DNA from: Gammaproteobacteria bacterium
Lineage (GTDB): Bacteria; Pseudomonadota; Gammaproteobacteria; Granulosicoccales; Granulosicoccaceae
DNA: 24,527 nucleotides
Assembly (NCBI GenBank): GCA_019634245.1
Contig: JAHQVR010000116.1
Span: forward strand, 1 to 24,527
Reading direction: 5' to 3'
Every line of letters starts with the position of its first letter. Within the stretch, counting starts at the first letter, position 1. A model generated the notes under the pieces. The model did not search any database. It saw nothing but the letters and a program-made list of their open reading frames with translations, and was not told where the DNA came from. Shown in pieces: positions 7,323-17,196 of this stretch. The translations under genes were made by a program, and so were the position numbers.

Positions 7323-9110
7323 TCAACTAGTAGTGCGAGTCCTGGGCCGCAGATGTAATTCACGCCACTGCTGATCGGATACGACACCGGGCGCGGAGGT
7401 CAGTAAACAACTCGCCGTTTGTGTTTTAGGAAATGCCATGACATCTCTGATCGAACTCGCCCCTGTCATCAGCATGATCAAACGGTCTAGCCCAAAGGCA
7501 ATACCCCCGTGGGGTGGCGCCCCATACTGCAATGCATCGAGTAGAAATCCAAATTTATCTCGCGCTTCCGCTTCTCCAATACCCAAAATTTCCAGCGCTT
7601 TTTGTTGCATATCGGTACGGTGAATTCGGATCGAGCCGCCACCGAGCTCTGTGCCATTTAAAACCATATCGTAGGCTCTGGATAAACTATTGCCAGGATC
7701 GTCATCTAACTGCTGCTGCCAGTGCTCAAGATCATCGGCAACCGGTGCGGTAAATGGATGGTGCAATGCCTGCCAGCGTTTGCTTCCCTCATCCCATTCA
7801 AACATCGGAAATCCAACCACCCATAGAGGTGCCCAATCCGATTCCACCAACTCCATGTCCAGACCAATCTGCACACGCAACGCGCCCAGTGCGGCGTCGA
7901 CGACCGATTTTTTATCTGCACCAAAGAATATGAGGTCGCCATCGACAGCGCCCGTGCGCTCGACAAGCGTTGTCAACGCCTCGTCTGAGAGATTCTTAAC
8001 GATCGGTGATTGAAGCCCTTCACGCCCATCCGCTATCGCATTGCATTTTATGTACGCTAATCCTTTTGCACCGTAGCGTCCGACGAATTCGGTATATACA
8101 TCGATTTCCTTGCGCGAGAGTTTTGCACCTTTGGGTACGCATAAAGCCGCCACTCGACCAGAGTCACTTTTCGCCGGTTCGGCAAACACCTTGAACTCAA
8201 CGTTCTGCATCACATCCGATAGTTCAACCAATTTAAGCGGTATTCTAAGATCTGGTTTATCAGATCCATAGTCGTGCATGGCCTGCTCATAGCTCATGCG
8301 TGGGAAAGGATCAGCCAGCTCCACATTGAGCACTTCCTTGAACAGCGTGCGCATCATATTTTCCGTTAGATTCATGATGTCGTCTTCAGTAACAAACGAC
8401 ATCTCGATATCCAGCTGAGAGAATTCGGGCTGGCGATCGGCACGCAAATCTTCATCGCGAAAGCAGCGGGCGATCTGGTAATAACGGTCAATGCCACTCA
8501 TCATCAGCAGTTGCTTAAACAACTGCGGCGACTGAGGTAGCGCGAAAAACTGCCCTTCATGGACACGGCTCGGTACCAAGTAGTCCCTCGCACCCTCTGG
8601 CGTGGCTCTGGTGAGCAGGGGTGTTTCAACATCGATGAAATCAGCCGCCTCCAGGCTTACACGCAGCTTCGATACAACCGCTGCGCGCAATCGCAGTCGC
8701 TGCTGCATATCGCTACGACGTAGGTCGACATAGCGATAGCGCAGTCGGTGCTCTTCTGAGACGTCGGTATCATCAAGTTGAAACGGTGGAGTGGCGGCTC
8801 GGTTCAACACGGTAAGCCGTTTCGCCAACACTTCCACTTCCCCGGTCGGCATGTCAGGATTAACGGTACCTTCAGGACGGTCTCGAACCAAACCTTCGAC
8901 CTGGATCACAAATTCGTTCCGCAGCTGTTCGGCCAACGCAAACATCTCCGGATCATCTGGATCAAAGACCACCTGCACCAGCCCCGTATGATCTCGCAGA
9001 TCGACAAAAATGACGCCTCCATGATCGCGGCGTCGGTGCACCCAACCGCAAAAAGTGACCGTCGATCCGAGATGATCGGTGTTGATAACACCACAAGGGT
9101 GAGTGCGCAT
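7323..9110 (-). CDS. aspS: Aspartyl-tRNA synthetase (bacterial type, possibly non-discriminating)
   Basis: This class IIb synthetase charges tRNA-Asp and possibly tRNA-Asn. The 595 residues match the bacterial form (590 in E. coli), with an N-terminal OB anticodon-binding domain, class II motif 2 [18 protein letters not shown] (217-234), an inserted GAD domain around 290-420 and motif 3 [12 protein letters not shown] near the C-terminus. The anticodon-binding loop reads [10 protein letters not shown] with His at position 30. The discriminating E. coli enzyme has Leu there, whereas the non-discriminating Pseudomonas aeruginosa enzyme has His. ATG at 9110 begins MRTHPCG, like the family. It is the probable first gene of the minus-strand block. 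Confidence 0.97.
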   Translation of the reverse strand: MRTHPCGVINTDHLGSTVTFCGWVHRRRDHGGVIFVDLRDHTGLVQVVFDPDDPEMFALAEQLRNEFVIQVEGLVRDRPEGTVNPDMPTGEVEVLAKRLTVLNRAATPPFQLDDTDVSEEHRLRYRYVDLRRSDMQQRLRLRAAVVSKLRVSLEAADFIDVETPLLTRATPEGARDYLVPSRVHEGQFFALPQSPQLFKQLLMMSGIDRYYQIARCFRDEDLRADRQPEFSQLDIEMSFVTEDDIMNLTENMMRTLFKEVLNVELADPFPRMSYEQAMHDYGSDKPDLRIPLKLVELSDVMQNVEFKVFAEPAKSDSGRVAALCVPKGAKLSRKEIDVYTEFVGRYGAKGLAYIKCNAIADGREGLQSPIVKNLSDEALTTLVERTGAVDGDLIFFGADKKSVVDAALGALRVQIGLDMELVESDWAPLWVVGFPMFEWDEGSKRWQALHHPFTAPVADDLEHWQQQLDDDPGNSLSRAYDMVLNGTELGGGSIRIHRTDMQQKALEILGIGEAEARDKFGFLLDALQYGAPPHGGIAFGLDRLIMLMTGASSIRDVMAFPKTQTASCLLTSAPGVVSDQQWRELHLRPRTRTTS

Positions 9111-9204
9111 GATTGTCCGCCAAATAGAAATTAGTGCAATTGTAGATAGTTATCGGTCGCAGAACTAGGGATAATACGCCCCTAATCAATAATCTGAAGC
9201 AGTT
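9111..9204. promoter_or_regulatory. Divergent promoter region between aspS and the sugar kinase
   Basis: This 94-bp gap separates two divergent genes and so must serve both. On the plus strand GATAAT at 9170-9175 is a good -10 candidate, but the -35 17 bp upstream is poor. On the minus strand TACAAT, facing aspS, is the best -10 candidate, also without a clear -35. Assignment is by position plus weak hexamers. Confidence 0.35.
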
Positions 9205-10200
9205 ATGACCAGTCATCATGTGTATGGAGTTGGCAACGCGCTTGTCGATATGGAATTCGAAATCAGCGATGCTGAGCTTGGGGAGTTATCCGTAGACAAA
9301 GGATTGATGACGCTCATCGATCTGGACCGACACCATCAGCTGCTGTCTTTACTCGAATCCCATGAGGGGAACCCTTGCGGTGGAGGCTCGGCAGCCAACA
9401 CCATCACTGCCTGTGCTCAGCTCGGTGGCAACACCTTTTATTCTTGCAAGGTTGCCAATGACGACGTTGGCACCTTCTTCCTGAACGATCTGCGGGCCAA
9501 CGGCGTGCACACCAATCTGGAACATCAAACTCGCGCCGACGGTGTCACAGGAAAATGTATTGTTCTGATTACCCCAGATGCCGAACGTAGCATGAACACG
9601 TTTTTGGGAATAACCAGCCAATACAGCGAATCCGAATTGGTGGAAGAAGACCTCAAACAATCGCAAGTGCTGTATATCGAAGGCTATTTAGTCGCCGAAC
9701 CCGCAGCCACCCAAGCTGCGATCAAGGCACGCAAAATTGCCGAAGGCGCCGGTGTGCTTACCGCATTAACCTTGTCCGATGCCAATATGGTTAATTTTTT
9801 CAAACCTGGGCTGTTAGACATCATTGGCGACGGACTGGATCTGATCTTCTGTAACGAAGACGAAGCCATGCTGATGACCGATACAGACTCGATTGATCAA
9901 TGCGTCAACGCCCTAAAACCGATGGCCAGGCAGTTTGCGATTACCCGCGGAGCAAAGGGTGCTGTGCTTTGGGATGGCAACAGCACGATCGAAGTCCCAG
10001 CATCACCGGTCACACCCGTCGACTCCAACGGGGCTGGCGACATCTATGCAGGAACGTTTCTCTATGGACTCACACACGGTATGCCCTTTGAGCAGTGCGG
10101 CGCGTTGGCCAACGCCGCTGCGGCCAAGTTGATTACCCAATTCGGTGCCAGGCTTCCCATGGATGAACTCAAGGCTGTGGGCCGCCAGTTTGGTCTCTAA
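9205..10200 (+). CDS. PfkB-family kinase, adenosine-kinase-like
   Basis: This ribokinase-fold enzyme transfers phosphate from ATP to a sugar or nucleoside; the closest look is bacterial adenosine/ribokinase-like kinases. The 331 residues carry PfkB signature 1 (GGGSAANTITACAQLGG, about 59-75) and signature 2 (DSNGAGDIYAGTFLYG, from 273), with the catalytic base D279. The N-terminal GNALVDMEFEIS is the usual substrate-binding strand. The start ATG at 9205 follows a GAAGC spaced a few bases upstream. It is transcribed away from aspS. The substrate cannot be fixed from sequence alone; adenosine is the best guess. Confidence 0.85.
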   Translation: MTSHHVYGVGNALVDMEFEISDAELGELSVDKGLMTLIDLDRHHQLLSLLESHEGNPCGGGSAANTITACAQLGGNTFYSCKVANDDVGTFFLNDLRANGVHTNLEHQTRADGVTGKCIVLITPDAERSMNTFLGITSQYSESELVEEDLKQSQVLYIEGYLVAEPAATQAAIKARKIAEGAGVLTALTLSDANMVNFFKPGLLDIIGDGLDLIFCNEDEAMLMTDTDSIDQCVNALKPMARQFAITRGAKGAVLWDGNSTIEVPASPVTPVDSNGAGDIYAGTFLYGLTHGMPFEQCGALANAAAAKLITQFGARLPMDELKAVGRQFGL

Positions 10201-10338
10201 GGTTGATAGCGAAGCATGCAAAGCTCGGAACTGCGTCGCATTTTGAAGGACCAACATAGCGTGGGCCTGGGCTTTGGCGGGTTTCCTGCTGAACCTAGAT
10301 AACTAGCCACACGTACTCAAAATTTTCCGGGATTGACC
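10201..10338 (+). other. Leader between the kinase and gdhB, with a 28-codon ORF
   Basis: This 138-bp stretch holds no recognised gene. A short ORF runs from ATG at 10216 to TAA at 10302, 28 codons rich in glycine near its end. It has no well-spaced Shine-Dalgarno sequence and no recognisable relative. No convincing sigma70 hexamers or intrinsic terminator were found. It may simply be spacer or the leader of gdhB. Confidence 0.3.
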
Positions 10339-13300
10339 ATGTTTCAGGCACCGGGTGTTCAAAATGAACCGGTTATCGAATCCATCATCGATTCGATTGT
10401 GCAGGCCATTCCCCGCACCCTGGATGCTGACAACCAGAATGCTCTGGCGCAATTTATCCGACGCTATTTTCACGGCGTACCGCATTCAGACCTAAGCACA
10501 CAGCTAGCGGAAGATTTACTCGGTGCGGCACAATCGCATTGGAAATTGAGTCAGCAACGGCCGGCCGATACGCACAAACTTCGCATATTCAACCCAGAAT
10601 TTGCCACCGAAGGCTGGCAGTCTGCACACACCGTTATTGAGATTGTCACGCAGGATCAACCCTGGTTGGTGGCATCCGTTCAATCCTTACTCCGAACTGA
10701 ACATTTGGGAGTCCATTTATTAATTCATCCAGTACTTGACATCGCTCGGAAAAAGGAAGGGTCGCTGATTAACCTGACTCCGCAAAAATCAACCGGTTCA
10801 GACAGCGAACGGCTTGTTGCTGAATCACTGATTCATGTTCAGATCGACCGATTGAATACATCAGAACATATTGGCCTGACGGAAAAGTTCGATGCCATGT
10901 TGCACCTATTGCGCATGATACATTCCGAACAACCTGCGATGCAGGACACCTTGGCCATGCTGGCACACGGAAACACTGAACACACAGAATTTGTTCAATG
11001 GTTGGCGCAAGATCGCTTCATCTGCTTTGGTTCAGCCACGTTGCCCACCGATCAGTTAGCTGATACAAACGCCACAGGCGAATCCTTGTCTGTTGAAGAT
11101 TCCGATGCACTGGGGCTGCTCAATCAACATCATCGGTTCCATTGGCCTCTAAGGGAACAATTGCCAGCAGACGCACTAGTGTCACTCAGCGCCACTTCAA
11201 TGCCATTGACCATTAGCAAGGCGGCGTCGAAATCACCGATTTTAAGAGACGAGTTTGCAGATATCTTACTGATACCAAATGGCTCCACTGTAACGGTTCT
11301 TCTGGGGCTATTTGCCTCCAGTTTGCAATACCAACCGACACAAAGCATCCCTTTTATTCGGGATCGCATTAGATCCGCCATTGATGCGTCGGAACGCTCG
11401 CCAGATTCTCACGATGGAGAGGCACTGGAAAGAGTGCTACGCGGATTTCCACGCGAGATGCTATTACAAACGCACCCAGAAAGACTGCTTGAGATGGCCA
11501 AAGGCATTGTGTCATTGCACGAGCGGCAGCAGATTCGCTTATTTTATTCTGTAGATCCGTTAAACCGCTTCTACAACTGTCTAGTATTTATTCCTCGCGA
11601 TACCTACAGCCGCGAGCTTCGCCACAATATCGAAGCGCTGTTATTGGCCGGGCTCTCAGGTGAAAGCCTAGATTTCAGAACCGAGTTTTCATCTAATTCA
11701 GCCTTAGCCCGCTTACACTTTGTGGTTCGACGAAGGCCACCGTTTTCCCATAAGGTGAATTGGAGTGCGCTGGAAGCCCGGATTCGCAGTGCAGCCATTA
11801 CCTGGCACGACCAGCTACTCGACATGCTCCGAGATCAGTACGATGAGTCTACGGCGCTGACGTTGTATAAAAAATACGCCAAAGGGTTTAGTGAAAACTA
11901 TCGTGTTGACTATTCAGCACGCGCAGCCGTAGCAGACATTGAATTTATTGAAAATACGTCTCTGGCTGATGGTCCAGTCATGAGTTTTTACAGAAACATC
12001 TTTACCGATTCCAATACGGTAAATTTCAAATTATTTTCAGAATCAAACTCGGTGTCTCTCTCAAGTGTTATTCCCATCATTGAAAACATGGGTCTGAGGA
12101 TCGAAACCGGCCATCCCTTTGAAATTTCTCGGTTGGGTGACAGCTCTGTCTGGATACATGAGTTTACCGCTGAGTACGCAGGTAAAGGCGAGCACAATGC
12201 CAGCGAATCTGGAGAGTACATTCAGGCAGCCTGGTTGCAAATCTGGCGAGATTCAGTGGAGAACGACGGATTTAATCAGCTGATATTGGAAGCCGGATTA
12301 ACCTGGCGTGAAGTGGTGATCGTGCGCAGTTACTGCAAATATCTGTTGCAAATTGCAGTGCCTTTTTCTCAAAGCTACATGATCGAATGCCTGGTATCGA
12401 ATGCCGAGATCGCCCTACTTCTAATAAAACTGTTTAATGAAAAATTCGACCCCAAACTCACAGGCCGAAATATCGAAGCGTGCACGCAAAAAATTAACGA
12501 AGCCATGGATTCAGTGGCCAGCCTGGATGAAGAGCGGATTCTTCGTAGCTATCAGAATTTGATCGACGCTACGTTGCGCACCAATTACTTCTGCCTAAAC
12601 ACGGCGGGCGAACCCTTTGATTATTTAAGTTTCAAGTTTGATTCTGGCAGAGTGAATGATCTACCGTTACCCAAACCACACGTCGAAATATTTGTTTATT
12701 CGCCCATGCTCGAAGCGATACATTTACGCGGTGGCGCGGTCGCACGCGGTGGTCTGCGCTGGTCAGACAGACGTGAGGATTTTCGCACCGAAGTTCTGGG
12801 GTTAATGAAGGCACAAATGGTCAAGAATGCCGTCATTGTGCCCGTTGGATCCAAGGGTGGGTTTTTTGTCAAAGTGCCCCCAAGCCCTGATCGTGAGACC
12901 AACCAACAAACCGCCATTAGTTGTTATCAAACCTTTCTCTCTGGGCTGCTGGACATCACCGATAACATTATCGATGGCAAGCTTGTTCCACCGTCAAATG
13001 TCGTGCGCTACGACTCCGACGACCCCTATCTAGTAGTTGCCGCCGATAAAGGCACAGCGACATTTTCAGACTATGCCAATGAAGTTTCACACCGCTACGA
13101 TTTTTGGTTGGGTGATGCCTTTGCCTCCGGAGGTTCTGCAGGCTATGACCATAAAAAAATGGGCATTACCGCACGCGGGGCCTGGGAATCGGTAAAACGA
13201 CATTTCCGCTCTCTGGGAATAGACACCCAAACTGAATCTATCACTGTGGCTGGCATCGGCGACATGGCGGGAGATGTGTTTGGCAATGGCATGCTGCTGT

Positions 13301-15159
13301 CGGAAAAACTCAAACTAGTGGCAGCCTTCAATCACCAACACATATTTATTGACCCCTGCCCCGATCCGGCTATTAGTTTCGCCGAACGATCACGATTATT
13401 TGATCTGCCTCGCTCCAGCTGGGAAGACTACAACGTCGACACTCTGTCGAAAGGTGGAGCGATTTTTTCCCGCGCAGAAAAAAAACTACACCTGTCCACC
13501 GAAGCAGCACAGGCTCTAGGCATCGAAAACACCACACTGACTCCGAATGAATTGATCTCTCACATTTTAAAAGCCCCAGTAGATCTATTGTGGAATGGTG
13601 GTATTGGAACCTACATAAAATCATCGTCAGAGACGCATCAGCAGGCAGCCGATAGAAGCAACGACGCGGTGCGAATCGATGCCAATGCGCTGCACTGCCA
13701 AGTGATCGGTGAAGGCGGCAACCTTGGTTTAACCCAACTAGCCCGTATCGAATTCGCACAACAAGGTGGTCATGTCTATACCGATGCTATTGACAACTCA
13801 GCAGGCGTTGATTGCTCAGACCATGAAGTCAATATAAAAATACTCTTGAACTCTGTGGTGCACAATCAGGATCTCACTGTGAAACACCGAGATGAACTAC
13901 TCGCCAATATGACTGCAGAAGTTGCCTCTTTGGTGTTACGAGATAATTACTTACAAACACAGTGCATCAGTCAAGTGCTCAGCGAAGCTGCTATAAACCT
14001 GGATGAACAGGCGCAGTTTATGACACACCTGGAGAACACCGAACGGCTTGATCGGGAGATCGAGCATCTTCCTTCGACTGAGGATATCGCCGACCGAATG
14101 GCCAACGGCGATGGTCTGACAGCACCTGAAATTGCGGTTCTAGTCTCCTACAGCAAACTCGTTTTATACGATGAGCTTCTGGAGAGCTCTTTGAGCGAAG
14201 ATCCAGCATTGGCGGATCTGCTTATCGAGTACTTTCCGATGCCCTTACAGCAGCAATATCGCCAGGAAATTTTGTCACACCGATTGCAACGAGAAATTAT
14301 CTGCAGTGTTATCACTAACGAATTTATCAATCGACTCGGTCCCACTTTTGGTTATCGCATGTATCGAGAATTGGGCACTAGCGCGGCCGATGTCGTCAGC
14401 GCCTTTATCGCTGTAAGGTCGATATTCAATATGCCTACCTTATGGGCTGCTATCGAGGCACTGGACAATGCCGTGGCCAGTGACATTCAGATCCAGATGA
14501 ATATCTTGGTGCGTGGGCTTGTTGAAAGAGCCACTCACGGGCTTTTGCGCATACGCAGCGGTTACAAAACCATCGATCAGGTCATCGCACAATATAAAGA
14601 AGGCATAGCGGAGCTAATACAAGCCATGCCTGACTGCCTGAGTTCGTCGAGCAAAAAAACACTTAATCAGCGCGTCACGTTTTTCACTGATGCAAAGGTA
14701 CCCGCAGCAACGGCACTACAGGTGGCGCAAGTGGTACCCATGTCTTCATCGCTGGACATTGTGGAAGTGAGTAGTTCGCTGAACGAAACTGTTGCTCACA
14801 CCGCCACTGTGTATTTTGAACTTGGTCGAGCCTTGGATCTACAATGGCTGCGAGAGGAAATCGCTGGTCTCGCAGTTACCTCTCATTGGCATGTTCTGGC
14901 CAAAGCTGAATTGCGCAGCGATCTACACTACCAGCAACGCTACCTAGCCGCCGAAATCATCAGCAGTACGAATCAGATGCCCAGCGCTTTTGAGCGGGTG
15001 AAACTTTGGTCGGAGAACAATGCAGGCCCATTGGAGAAGTTCACCGCCTTGATGTTGGATATTAAAGCAAGTAGCGATGTTGACTTCGCCATGTTGTCCT
15101 TGGCGGTGAATGAAGTCCACAAACTGCTTAATTCAGACCGACCTCTGTCAGGCACGTGA
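10339..15159 (+). CDS. gdhB: NAD-specific glutamate dehydrogenase, large (about 180-kDa) class
   Basis: This enzyme oxidatively deaminates glutamate to 2-oxoglutarate and ammonia with NAD+, a catabolic role. The 1606 residues match the GDH-180 class (GdhB of Pseudomonas, about 1620). The N-terminal half is the ACT-like regulatory region. The catalytic core begins near residue 795 with RGGLRWSDRREDFRTEV and MVKNAVIVPVGSKGGFF, the glutamate-binding part. The Rossmann NAD site includes GIGDMAGDVFGNGM near residue 970. A long C-terminal helical domain follows. The frame is open from a TTG at 10333, but ATG at 10339 has GGGA 6 nt upstream and is preferred. The last 12 bp overlap the 3' end of the convergent transporter gene. 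Confidence 0.96.
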   Translation: MFQAPGVQNEPVIESIIDSIVQAIPRTLDADNQNALAQFIRRYFHGVPHSDLSTQLAEDLLGAAQSHWKLSQQRPADTHKLRIFNPEFATEGWQSAHTVIEIVTQDQPWLVASVQSLLRTEHLGVHLLIHPVLDIARKKEGSLINLTPQKSTGSDSERLVAESLIHVQIDRLNTSEHIGLTEKFDAMLHLLRMIHSEQPAMQDTLAMLAHGNTEHTEFVQWLAQDRFICFGSATLPTDQLADTNATGESLSVEDSDALGLLNQHHRFHWPLREQLPADALVSLSATSMPLTISKAASKSPILRDEFADILLIPNGSTVTVLLGLFASSLQYQPTQSIPFIRDRIRSAIDASERSPDSHDGEALERVLRGFPREMLLQTHPERLLEMAKGIVSLHERQQIRLFYSVDPLNRFYNCLVFIPRDTYSRELRHNIEALLLAGLSGESLDFRTEFSSNSALARLHFVVRRRPPFSHKVNWSALEARIRSAAITWHDQLLDMLRDQYDESTALTLYKKYAKGFSENYRVDYSARAAVADIEFIENTSLADGPVMSFYRNIFTDSNTVNFKLFSESNSVSLSSVIPIIENMGLRIETGHPFEISRLGDSSVWIHEFTAEYAGKGEHNASESGEYIQAAWLQIWRDSVENDGFNQLILEAGLTWREVVIVRSYCKYLLQIAVPFSQSYMIECLVSNAEIALLLIKLFNEKFDPKLTGRNIEACTQKINEAMDSVASLDEERILRSYQNLIDATLRTNYFCLNTAGEPFDYLSFKFDSGRVNDLPLPKPHVEIFVYSPMLEAIHLRGGAVARGGLRWSDRREDFRTEVLGLMKAQMVKNAVIVPVGSKGGFFVKVPPSPDRETNQQTAISCYQTFLSGLLDITDNIIDGKLVPPSNVVRYDSDDPYLVVAADKGTATFSDYANEVSHRYDFWLGDAFASGGSAGYDHKKMGITARGAWESVKRHFRSLGIDTQTESITVAGIGDMAGDVFGNGMLLSEKLKLVAAFNHQHIFIDPCPDPAISFAERSRLFDLPRSSWEDYNVDTLSKGGAIFSRAEKKLHLSTEAAQALGIENTTLTPNELISHILKAPVDLLWNGGIGTYIKSSSETHQQAADRSNDAVRIDANALHCQVIGEGGNLGLTQLARIEFAQQGGHVYTDAIDNSAGVDCSDHEVNIKILLNSVVHNQDLTVKHRDELLANMTAEVASLVLRDNYLQTQCISQVLSEAAINLDEQAQFMTHLENTERLDREIEHLPSTEDIADRMANGDGLTAPEIAVLVSYSKLVLYDELLESSLSEDPALADLLIEYFPMPLQQQYRQEILSHRLQREIICSVITNEFINRLGPTFGYRMYRELGTSAADVVSAFIAVRSIFNMPTLWAAIEALDNAVASDIQIQMNILVRGLVERATHGLLRIRSGYKTIDQVIAQYKEGIAELIQAMPDCLSSSSKKTLNQRVTFFTDAKVPAATALQVAQVVPMSSSLDIVEVSSSLNETVAHTATVYFELGRALDLQWLREEIAGLAVTSHWHVLAKAELRSDLHYQQRYLAAEIISSTNQMPSAFERVKLWSENNAGPLEKFTALMLDIKASSDVDFAMLSLAVNEVHKLLNSDRPLSGT

Positions 15160-16032
15160 TGCCATGCGGTATTCTCTTCGACCTATGTAAATACCACTGG
15201 CTACAACAATACAGGCGCCGAGTATTTCAAATTGATCGAGAACTTCACCAAAAAAAAGATACCCAAACACTGACACCCAAACCAAAATCAAATAATTAAA
15301 CGGTTGCAGGATGACGGCTTCGGTCAGTTCAAGGGCTTTAATTAACAGAAAGTGTGAGGTTACTGACACTGCACACAACGCCGCCAGATTCAGAACCGCC
15401 TCCGAGGGCAACGGCTGCCAGACCGCCCAGGCCGGAACGCACATAACCAACATACCGACACACCCAAAATACAATAGCGAGGTTTCAAAGGGGTCTTGCC
15501 TCGACACCTGCCGGGTGAGCATGTTGTATAACGCATAGAGTACGGCACACACCAACGGTATCACTGCGAAAATTTCATACACGCCACTGCCGGGGCGCAG
15601 TATCACCAGTGTGCCGATAAAGCCGATAGTGACGGCTAACCAGCGTCGCCAACCCACCTGCTCATTAAGCATGGGTACCGACAACGCCGTGACCACCAGC
15701 GGAAAGCAAGAAAATATGGCGTGCATTTCGGCAACACCCATATATCGCAACCCAAAGGTAAAGAGCGTGATCTCGCCACACATAACAGAGGTTCGCAAAA
15801 TTTGTCGACCCACCGCTGCAGAGCGTATAGCCCGTCGAACGCCCAATCGGTGATGAACATACAACAACGCAAACAGTGCGAAGGCCACAAACCGAATGAA
15901 CACGATTTGAGCGGCTGGAATATCGTTAGTAATCCCCTTGGTCAGCGCGTCCTGGAGTCCAAATAAAACGGTTGCCAATACCAAAACGGCGATGCCCTGA
16001 ACCGTCTTATTATGGTTTAACAGTAATTTCAC
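15148..16032 (-). CDS. EamA/DMT-family transporter (10 membrane helices)
   Basis: This is an inner-membrane drug/metabolite-superfamily permease. The 294 residues are almost wholly hydrophobic and divide into two EamA repeats, roughly 10-145 and 155-285, each with about five helices. Typical motifs are TVLFGLQDALTKG at the start and LILVWVSVFGYLFFGEV in the second half. The start is a GTG at 16032-16030 with weak upstream support. No better start lies upstream, and removing it would cut into the first helix. It is convergent with gdhB, and the stop codons cross by 12 bp. The substrate is unknown; the family includes metabolite and amino-acid exporters. Confidence 0.9.
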   Translation of the reverse strand: MKLLLNHNKTVQGIAVLVLATVLFGLQDALTKGITNDIPAAQIVFIRFVAFALFALLYVHHRLGVRRAIRSAAVGRQILRTSVMCGEITLFTFGLRYMGVAEMHAIFSCFPLVVTALSVPMLNEQVGWRRWLAVTIGFIGTLVILRPGSGVYEIFAVIPLVCAVLYALYNMLTRQVSRQDPFETSLLYFGCVGMLVMCVPAWAVWQPLPSEAVLNLAALCAVSVTSHFLLIKALELTEAVILQPFNYLILVWVSVFGYLFFGEVLDQFEILGACIVVASGIYIGRREYRMASRA

Positions 16033-16114
16033 CTGCCGAATGCTACAGAAGTTAGCCGGAACTTGTACTATTAGCTGTTAGACCTATCAGTTACGACGCT
16101 CCAGGAGAAAACGC

Positions 16115-16396
16115 ATGCCTCTACCTCCCGCAAACCTGATATTGATGCTCTTGATCGGTATCGTATTCGGTGGCATTGCCGCGGTGGTCCTGCGGGGAAA
16201 ACGCAGCGTATTCATTATCAACATCCTACTCGGCGTCATCGGTGCGTCACTGGGTGCCTTCTTTCCGGTGATTTTAGGCCAGGCGGCTATCGTGGATGTA
16301 TCGACTCCTGACTACTTGCTGCGCTCTCTGATGGGAGCCTTTCTCCTCGTGTTGGTGGCTAGTTTGTTTCGCTCAGCTAAACCACACGGCAGCTGA
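16115..16396 (+). CDS. Small GlsB/YeaQ/YmgE-like membrane protein
   Basis: This 93-residue protein has three hydrophobic segments (about 8-26, 33-56 and 68-85) and glycine-rich spacing (IGIVFGGIAAVV and NILLGVIGASLGAFF). The pattern resembles the 'transglycosylase-associated' GlsB/YeaQ/YmgE family, small stress-linked inner-membrane proteins of unclear function. The start ATG at 16115 has a strong AGGAG 7 nt upstream. It lies 20 bp before the PaaG-like gene in the same direction, so the two may be co-transcribed. The 82-bp gap to the divergent transporter gene must hold its promoter; no clear hexamers were seen there. Confidence 0.75.
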   Translation: MPLPPANLILMLLIGIVFGGIAAVVLRGKRSVFIINILLGVIGASLGAFFPVILGQAAIVDVSTPDYLLRSLMGAFLLVLVASLFRSAKPHGS

Positions 16397-16416
16397 TTCA
16401 CGTTTTAGGCCTTACT

Positions 16417-17196
16417 ATGACTGCAGAACTCTCGACTATTGAATTCACCACAGATTCTGGCGTAGCAACCATCACGTTGAACCGACCAGATAAGCTCAAC
16501 AGCTTCACGTCTCAGATGCACACAGAATTGCGCCAAGTTATTGCACTGATCAACAGCGACAAGAGCATCCGCTGCCTGGTTATAACAGGCACTGGACGCG
16601 GATTCTGTGCCGGCCAAGACCTCGCCGACCTAGACATGAATGCACTGGCAGACACAGTTGGAGAAGAATACAACCCGCTCGTTCGAAACCTTACTGCACT
16701 GCCCATTCCGGTTATTGCCTCAGTCAATGGTGTTGCCGCCGGTGCAGGAACCAATATGGCCTTGGCCTGTGACATCGTACTGGCTGCAGAGTCCGCCAAA
16801 TTCATTCAACCCTTCGCCAACATCGGGCTTATTCCCGATGCCGGTGGCACGTGGTCTCTGCCCAGACTTATCGGTTTGCCTCGGGCCCTCGCCTTGGCGA
16901 TGACCTGTGAGCCAGTGGATGCAAGACAAGCTGCCGACTGGGGCATGATCTGGAAGTGTGTGCCAGACACCGATTTAGCAGCTGAGACGAGTGCATTAGC
17001 AAATCGACTGGCCAATCTGCCGACCACTTCATTGGCCTATATCAAACGACTCATGCGAGACGGCACGAACAACTCGCTCGACAAACAGCTCGACCTGGAA
17101 CGAGACTATCAGGCAGCCGCTAGTCAAACGGCCGATTTTCAGGAAGGTGTGGACGCTTTTTTAAATAAGCGAGCACCCAAATTTACTGGTTCCTAG
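16417..17196 (+). CDS. Enoyl-CoA hydratase/isomerase, PaaG-like
   Basis: This is a crotonase-fold acyl-CoA enzyme. PaaG, the closest family I recognise, isomerises ring-1,2-epoxyphenylacetyl-CoA to the oxepin during phenylacetate breakdown. The 259 residues match PaaG length. They contain GFCAGQDL (62-69), VNGVAAGAGTNMALACDIV for the oxyanion hole, and IGLIPDAGGTW with D141 as the probable catalytic acid. The C-terminal QLDLERDYQAAASQTADFQEGVDAFL is very like E. coli PaaG. No other paa gene lies nearby, so a role in a different CoA pathway is possible. The downstream gap of 244 bp suggests it is not part of the corrinoid operon. Confidence 0.85.
   Translation: MTAELSTIEFTTDSGVATITLNRPDKLNSFTSQMHTELRQVIALINSDKSIRCLVITGTGRGFCAGQDLADLDMNALADTVGEEYNPLVRNLTALPIPVIASVNGVAAGAGTNMALACDIVLAAESAKFIQPFANIGLIPDAGGTWSLPRLIGLPRALALAMTCEPVDARQAADWGMIWKCVPDTDLAAETSALANRLANLPTTSLAYIKRLMRDGTNNSLDKQLDLERDYQAAASQTADFQEGVDAFLNKRAPKFTGS

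Noticed and set aside
7322..7387. Longer NudB starting inside aspS
   Set aside because: The extra 22 residues have no NudB-like sequence; ATG at 7321, 1 bp after the aspS stop, fits the family start.
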